Assembly: GCF_026213295.1 (NCBI RefSeq)
Contig: NC_079421.1
Location: forward strand, 18,972,929-19,036,928
Reading direction: 5' to 3'
Source of the DNA: Gadus chalcogrammus
Lineage: Eukaryota; Chordata; Actinopteri; Gadiformes; Gadidae
Length of the DNA stretch: 64,000 nucleotides
Positions 47,075-64,000 of the stretch are shown here, in pieces. A program made the position numbers and the translations under genes. Below the pieces are notes generated by a model, which saw only the letters and a program-made list of their open reading frames with translations, ran no database searches and was not told the origin of the DNA. Each line of letters opens with the position of its first letter. Position 1 is the first letter of the stretch.

Positions 47075-47923
47075 CAGGGCAACTACTCACCAATCTAGCG
47101 AGCAAGCAGGCCATTGACACACACGGAGGGCAATGTTTAGGACACTCAGACGTGTCCAGTCTGTCTAAACTACAGCCCCCCCCCCCCCCCCCCTCCTGTG
47201 CGTCACTGGGTTTGTACATCTCGGTAGCTCAGTTTTGTGGTGCTATCGTAACTGCTGCTGAATATGTCATTTTTTTATGACAGGGTATCTGTGTCCAAAG
47301 GTTAAAAGGTGGAGACGCTTCCAGCAATTAGACTTACACCCGTCGAGGATTACATAAATACTTTCATTTTTTTAAGTTTAGCTTTGCGACAGCACTTTTT
47401 CTTATCGACTTCCCATATATTTTGAGCACTTTTAATGTCAAGGCATAAAATATTCTGCAACTGTTGCAGCAAAATCGGGTTTATCTAGAACAGATAAGCC
47501 CTCCATTAGCTTTGGTTTGACACGTAAATCCTAAAAAGTTGATTTACGGATATCTGACTCATTATCTGCCTTGGTGCAGTTCAAACACACGATGAAATCA
47601 CAACGATCGAAACCCTTGCTGTTGTAGTGATGTTGTCTTTTTTTTTTTACAAGCCCCGTAAGTCTTTCCAGCATTTTCCCTAAGACAGTAAGAGATAATT
47701 ACGGGCGAAAAGAAACGGACTATCAGAGCAGATTAACGACATCGCAGCTGAACTCCTCAGCTCACTCGCTCCCCTTTTATCTCCTCAAAAGCGCCGCAGA
47801 ACAGAAGACAAGTTACGCAACCTCTACCCCGGGACCGGGCCGACTTTCCTCCCGACTTCTGTCTGTCTCCGCCAGTCTGGGGTGTCTGGTGAGCCCTCCA
47901 CTATTTGATGTGTGTCTATCAAT

Positions 47924-47925
<2 letters not shown>
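47074..47925. other. Intergenic, no gene recognised
   Basis: Contains a poly-C run near 47176-47193; otherwise unique-looking. Confidence 0.35.
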
Positions 47926-48119
<194 letters not shown>

Positions 48120-48565
48120 CCAGCCACGCAGCTGAGTGAAGGATGTGCCTGTTGTTGTTCATAGTTCTTGCTGCCTTGCCTCCGCCCCCCCCCCCCCCCC
48201 CCCCTCCCCTCGAGGTGGGACTTTCAAAGCCAGGCGTGGTTGGACCCTTTCCTGGCTCTTACATTTAACAGCGTCAGAAATCGCAGTTCTGAGGTTGCTG
48301 GGTAGCGCTCCTCCATGGATACCTCTTTTATCATCCCTCCAAAGACTCGCCTTTCATTAGTTAAGGAGAAAAAAAAGCTCTGACCTCCTTCCACTGTCAT
48401 TTAGCTAAAACTTCTTCTTTGAAGGAGTTGGGAATTGGATTCTGAGCTGTCTTGGAGAAAGCTTATTATCTTGGATAGTTATGGTGATAGTTTTAGAGAG
48501 AGGAACTCCATGATGATTTTGGGAATATGTTTGAACAAAAGTGTTTGTACACTATTTGTATAGAT

Positions 48566-48571
<6 letters not shown>

Positions 48572-48652
<81 letters not shown>

Positions 48653-48657
48653 GTGTT
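48572..48657. repeat. (GT)n microsatellite
   Basis: About 70 bp pure GT, then GGGT variants. Confidence 0.95.
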
Positions 48658-50460
48658 TCCACCTTTTACTGCTGGTTAGTTATCTGATCATAACCAGAAT
48701 AACCAGATTAAATGTTTAACAATTAAAAGCCAGTGTTAAGATACAATTCCTTGTCGAGTTTTGAGATGACATCTAAACAAAAAGACAGCCAGACAATAGA
48801 AAATTATCAAACAAACAAATAGACGCAAGAAACCCAATAATTATACAGCAGGCCACTATAAATGGCTCCACATAGCGGCCTCTAGTGGTAACCATGGGTC
48901 ACGACAGCACATGTGAGTCAGCAGGTGGCATATGGTGTCTGTCCCTCAGCCTGATATGGCACATCACTGGGAGGGGAGGATGCCATCTTTACCTTAGCCC
49001 AAACTGAAGGCCCAGGGCGCACGGTCACAGACACCGTCACCACTTAATTCACTTAATGACCAGATCAACATGCTTACAGAACAGGGCTGCTAACCGCCGC
49101 TGCGGCGGACGTCAAAGAGCAGGTGGACCGAGGGGAGGGAGGTGGTGAAGGGGTAGCAGGAGGCTGCTTTGAAAGTGAAATGCAGCCAATAGTCTGTCTG
49201 TCTTGTATCTTTTAGTCCTCCTATACACCTCTTCACGTGTGGCTGATAAGTTAACCATCTCGGCTGCCCGAGGCCTCGACACACAGGTAAGGACTCACAT
49301 TCTCTTCCCATTGTCCATTCATATTCAATCTCCATGCAACAAAAAAAAAGATGGATATTACAGGAGGAGACAATTAAGAGGTGAGTGCTCCTCCGCAGCG
49401 TATCTCCGTGTAGCGCAACTCGCTCGCAGTGCCAAGACTAGCCTGGCACGGCTCCAGGAGCCAGATATCACACGCTGCCAATCTAGAGCCACCTTCCCCC
49501 CCCCCCCCCTCCCCGCCTCTTTTGCGCTCTAGTAAACCAGCAGTAGTGGAAGTAGGCTACAAATAATATTACAAATTATGTAGCCTACTGCAAGTGAACT
49601 TAACTTGAAAGACCCAAAGGAATAGCAAACGAGCGATTTAACGGGAAATAAATGCAGTGAAGTTAGAATGTTTTATATAAATCAGTTTTTTATGTGAAAG
49701 AGATGAGGCTCTGAGATCATATTATATTATAAATGATATGCCTAATTGGACCATATTATTGTTAGTGCTACGATTATTCCTCCAGTTTATCCAGTTCTGA
49801 GTGTTATCCTGGCTCGCATTGTTTATAACCTTGCACAGTGATCGACAATGATGCCAAGCAAAAAAAATAATATACACATATTTGAGCAATATCTACCGCC
49901 CCCCCCAATAGGTCAACGTTGCCCTTTTGAAAAGCCTAATCACCGGTCCACTTGCGGAACTCGCGGGAAAGTTCAAATACAGGGGATATTTGAAGTTACA
50001 AATTCCAAATGGTCATCAGCATAAACGGAAATATAGGCAGCTTAATGCTCGTACGGCTGCCTTTCAATAAAGTGGGTGTGGATCATGAGCTCCCTGTCCA
50101 ATGCTCACTCACCTACACTTTTGGACTTGGTATGACATTTTAAATTAAAAACACAGCACAACACAGTGGAATGATAAACATGTCATGCCATTTATTTTAT
50201 TTAGGAAAAAGGGTGAGGAAGTAGATGCCTTCTTCCTGTATAAATTCCACCTTTTGCCGCACTTTCTTCTGGTGACACAATGAGTACAAACACCTTGGAG
50301 AGTGCTCGAGTCATGCCCTTTAGTGTATCTCACCTCCCTTTCTTATATTTATGTGGGTTCTCTTCAAGCCAGTCACATTTACCCAAGACTCACACGTCAG
50401 TCTCTAAACGCGTCTCTAGACGAAACCTTGAAATTTTCTGCCGGCTAGATCTCTGACCGT
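48658..50460. other. Intergenic upstream of the insulin gene
   Basis: No gene seen. A short C-run lies at about 49497-49510. The ORF at 49203-49532 crosses it and has no motif. Distal control regions for the insulin gene could lie here. Confidence 0.35.
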
Positions 50461-50461
50461 C

Positions 50462-50513
50462 ATATTGCGAGTCAGATTTTAATTTGATTGGCAGCATGGG
50501 GATGGCTTATAAA
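50462..50513 (+). promoter_or_regulatory. Putative insulin-gene core promoter
   Basis: A TATAAA box at 50508-50513 lies about 1.1 kb upstream of the insulin start codon. Upstream of it, ATTGCGAGTCAG resembles the MafA-bound C1 element of mammalian insulin promoters, and TTTTAATTTG resembles a Pdx1-bound A box. An inverted CCAAT (ATTGG) follows. Fish and mammal insulin genes have a non-coding first exon, so a 5'UTR exon near 50538 onward followed by an intron ending at 51630 would fit. The first-exon donor could not be located with confidence. Confidence 0.4.
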
Positions 50514-51641
50514 CCCACACTGGAACCTTCCTCTCCTAACCCTCCTTCAAGTTCAAGACCTTGTGGTCTACTCTTAATCTCAACTGTTAAACCTTATGAG
50601 TTCATCCGAGATGCTCCAGCAGCCCTGTCTGAAGATCACTGTTCAAATTGTTTGACCGGTTGATGCTACTGGCTTGACAACGCACATTGCTGTCAAGCAA
50701 TAACATTACTATCATCAATTTAGTTTTCAGGTCAAGCATTTATTTATCCACTTTGGACATTCTGAATGGAATTAACAAACCTACTTTAAAGGAATGTCAA
50801 AGTTGGTGAATTTATGTAGAATCAGTAATGTAAGAGCCATTAGGAGTGTTATATATGAAACATCAAACAAAATCCTCAAATCTTAAACCAATTTTTCCTT
50901 TTAATTAGAATGAATTGTGATTTCATTATAATATGCATGTGAGATTGGTCTTTGGTTCAAAACAGCACTTCATTATATAAGGGCGCAGAAGTGTGTTTAT
51001 GGGTTAATGTGCATCCAAAAGAAATGGCTTCTCTCAGTCCCCCTATTGATCAACGCTATAGGTGTTAGATCTTGGCCATCAAAGCATTTATTTCTCATTA
51101 GTCATAAATGAATCGTACACTTGACACACACTCTGGTTGACTCTGTTATAAGTCAAGAGACTGTAATAAGATTGCTTCACATTGCTTTTCTAAAGACTTT
51201 GTTTCAGCAAGGTATTTTTTCATATCCAGGCCCTTTGAAATTCAATGAAACACTACATTTTTATTCTGTTTTCTCTTCAAAGACCATTTGGACTTGTGGT
51301 TCCACCACATTCTTCAATCGCCTCTGTGTGCCTTTTCACTTCTAAAAGGGTTGATCGCTACGTATTGATCCTGTTGTAGCCGTTTTCTTTCTCAATACAG
51401 AAAAACATTGGGGGAAACATTGGTTGTTCTTTGCACTCTCCAAAGTAATGCCACAGTTGACAAAAGCCCCATTTAATTAGGGAACAAACAACAGTAGCCT
51501 GTTTATTTCCACTGTCACAGGGATGGGGTGGGGAGGAATGCCATTAAGGACGCACACAATCCTTAGTTCTCATAACCATTGGAGACACCATTCATATTCT
51601 GTCTCTGTGTTTGTTTGTCCCCCATTGAAGCCGACCCTTCC

Positions 51642-52610
51642 ATGGCCAGGGTACCATGGGCTATACTGCTACTGCTGGTCGTGACCCACCCCTGGGTGGC
51701 CCCAATCTCCACCAGACACCTTTGTGGGTCCCACCTAGTAGATGCGCTCTACTTTGTATGTGGCGATAGGGGCTTTTTCTACAACCCAAGACGAGTGATC
51801 AAAAAACGGGATTTGCAGCCCCTGCTTGGTGAGGACTGCGTGGGTGGGATGGAGGCTACACAAGCAATGCAAGCAGGGTAGTAACAAGCAAAGTGGCAAG
51901 AGGAAGTCAAAGTTTCAGCCTGAATCATGTCCTAATTGTCCCCTTGAAGGGTTTTGAAGCGGGACATGGTCTGCTTCTGGCTGTGCACAGAAGCGGTATT
52001 CACCCACTGTGATCAAAGATTGTTATTATAATGAGAAGTCCAATTTGGACGCTAACCGGAGTAACAATGTTTATGGGGTGGGGGGGTTAACATGCTAGTT
52101 AAAAGTTTAATAGATGCCCGGCCCATCATTAATGGTGTGATGTTTTCCCTGCGGCCTTGTTGAAATTCACTGTAGGGCAGTTGCCTTGGCACCGCTACCA
52201 ACTCTCCCTTGGTGAGTCATGCCATTGTACTAAAACTGGGGAAAATCTTGATTCCATTCTCCAGAAAAAATAAAATAAATGCAGGTTGAATCCAAGCTGA
52301 GCTAGATCCCTTCTTACATCACACATGAAGCAGAGACTTACTAAAAGGATTGGGGAGATCAGATAACAACACATCCATTAACAGCCATGTCTATTTCCGT
52401 ACTGGAGCTATTTTTTATTCAATGGACCTGTCTGTGTGTCTGACCCGTTCTGAATTAAAAGGTTTCCTGATTGAAAGGGCGTGGCTGGAGAAGAGGCCTG
52501 GGAAGGGCCCGTCAGGGGGTCACCCGACGACCAAGGTGAAGAGGGGCATCGTGGAGCAGTGCTGCCACAGACCCTGCAGCTTTCGCCACCTGGAGGGGTA
52601 CTGCGACTGA
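51642..52610 (+). CDS. insb: Preproinsulin, divergent paralogue (insulin b-like), two coding exons
   Basis: Secreted peptide hormone precursor, 111 aa. Coding exons are 51642-51828 and 52462-52610, joined in phase 1 (donor CTTG|GTGAGG, acceptor TTAAAAG|GT), giving the fish-conserved PLLGFL across the junction. A 5'UTR acceptor sits at 51630. Residues 1 to about 20 are a signal peptide with core AILLLLVV. The B chain holds [16 protein letters not shown] and RGFFYNP, keeping the cysteines, HisB10 and PheB24/PheB25. Connecting region 50 to about 90 has basic sites RR, KKR, EKR and KVKR. The A chain starts GIVEQCC and ends YCD, with all four cysteines. Cleavage by PC1/3- and PC2-type convertases is expected. 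The A18-Gly, A21-Asp and B17-Phe changes and basic C-peptide separate it from main fish islet insulins, so the insb name is an inference. It is convergent with hmmr. Confidence 0.93.
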
Positions 52611-52707
52611 CTGGAACCAAGCGGTCATCACGCGCCAATGCAAAGGGCTTCACGTCAATATGTGCACACGGCTGGCAGAAGGTCACTTCTAATGGACACG
52701 AAAGGCA

Positions 52708-52713
52708 AATAAA
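52708..52713 (+). terminator. Polyadenylation signal of the insulin gene
   Basis: Canonical AATAAA 98 bp after the insulin stop codon, followed by GT-rich sequence (GTTGGTCC, GACGGTCTGTGG) suitable as the downstream element. Confidence 0.8.
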
Positions 52714-53044
52714 GTTGGTCCAATGTGACGGTCTGTGGATTATTTGTAGATGGGGTGGAACAATGTTTTCTATTTAGAGGCTTTGGCGTCACTCCTGCAG
52801 CTAGTCCTAGAGTGCCCCCTTTTGGCTGCCAGGGGATACGGTCAAGAAGGGTGCACAGAATAATCGTATTACAAAGTAGGTTTCTAAATGCAAACTCCCT
52901 CATCAATTTGTTTTTCTATAAAAATTGTTTCAATGTCACGTAAGAAAAAGATTGTTCAACAGTTAATTTTTTTTTAAAACTGTATTTACAGAAGAACATT
53001 TAAAAACACAGAAACACCCAGGGAGAACATGAGAATATGAAATG

Positions 53045-53069
53045 TGTTAACATTATGGTAATGTTAACA
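53045..53069. repeat. Hairpin in the intergenic/3'UTR stretch between the two genes
   Basis: TGTTAACATTA and TAATGTTAACA form a perfect 11-bp stem with a TGG loop. It lies 185 bp beyond the hmmr stop codon, probably in the hmmr 3'UTR. No canonical hmmr poly(A) signal was found between the genes. Confidence 0.7.
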
Positions 53070-53253
53070 GGGGAGTGGCATACTTGAAGGACAAATGATA
53101 AAGCATAGAAAGCCATCGCAGAAAATTTAACACAATACTCCGGGTACACTCAATATTTACACTTGTAGCATCTCTAAAAAAATAAGAGTTAGACTTAAAC
53201 ATCAAGGCTCCTCCAAAAATAAAGCAAGGATAATCTTCCCATCTCCAACCCAG

Positions 53254-63935
<10,682 letters not shown>

Positions 63936-64000
63936 TATTCAATTACTCGGTAGTTTAAAAAGAGTTCTCTGTGGCAAATCTCCGTGACTCTAAGCAGACG
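63936..64000 (-). promoter_or_regulatory. hmmr 5'UTR and proximal promoter (cut by window edge)
   Basis: Only 65 bp upstream of the start codon are present. A TTTAAA word near 63954-63959 would be a candidate CHR element, the site used by DREAM/MuvB to restrict mitotic genes to G2/M, but the context is weak. In human, HMMR shares a head-to-head promoter with NUDCD2, which would lie beyond the edge. Confidence 0.25.

Noticed and set aside
52470..52478. Alternative acceptor ATTGAAAG|GGCG for insulin exon 3
   Set aside because: It would break the reading frame from the phase-1 donor; the upstream acceptor restores the fish-conserved PLLGFL.

Overview
This is a piece of a ray-finned (teleost) fish nuclear genome. 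The signs are two spliced vertebrate genes (a fish-type preproinsulin and the mitotic spindle gene hmmr), an intact fish-type BEL/Pao retrotransposon, non-autonomous hAT elements, tRNA-derived SINEs with the common fish tail motif, and a very high density of long (AC)n/(GT)n arrays. That microsatellite load resembles gadid (cod-like) genomes, but the species cannot be fixed from sequence alone.

Layout. Positions 1-4240 are a diverged tandem duplication of an unclassified ~1.1 kb repeat; the second copy carries an 841-bp hAT-type insertion. From 4.2 to 32.8 kb there is no gene I can support: the stretch holds dinucleotide and tetranucleotide arrays, G-runs, a 20-bp minisatellite (12.1-12.9 kb), a SINE, a 313-bp hAT element, and several AT-rich, homeodomain-site-rich islands that look like conserved non-coding elements. 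A complete, apparently very young BEL/Pao element occupies 32836-40972, with no difference seen between its LTRs, a 5-bp target duplication and one 2179-codon gag-pol ORF. A 1.2-kb hAT element with a perfect 8-bp target duplication lies at 41731-42957. From 43 to 50.4 kb the sequence is again repeats and unassigned DNA.

The genes are at the right end. A preproinsulin gene (111 aa, two coding exons, 51642-52610, + strand) has a divergent A chain and an unusually basic C-peptide; it fits the second teleost insulin, insb, better than the main islet insulin. It converges tail-to-tail with hmmr (RHAMM, hyaluronan-mediated motility receptor), read on the - strand from 63935 to 53254. I could assemble hmmr completely: 21 coding exons, 3153 nt, 1050 aa, with every splice phase matching. 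One hmmr intron holds a hAT element nested inside another, and a ~130-bp repeat (UG in the transcript) starts about 31 nt past one donor site. The two genes have no known shared pathway; their adjacency is a synteny marker. In human, HMMR lies on 5q34 head-to-head with NUDCD2 and next to a large gene desert, so a nudcd2 orthologue may lie just past the right edge, and the gene-poor left part may correspond to regulatory desert.
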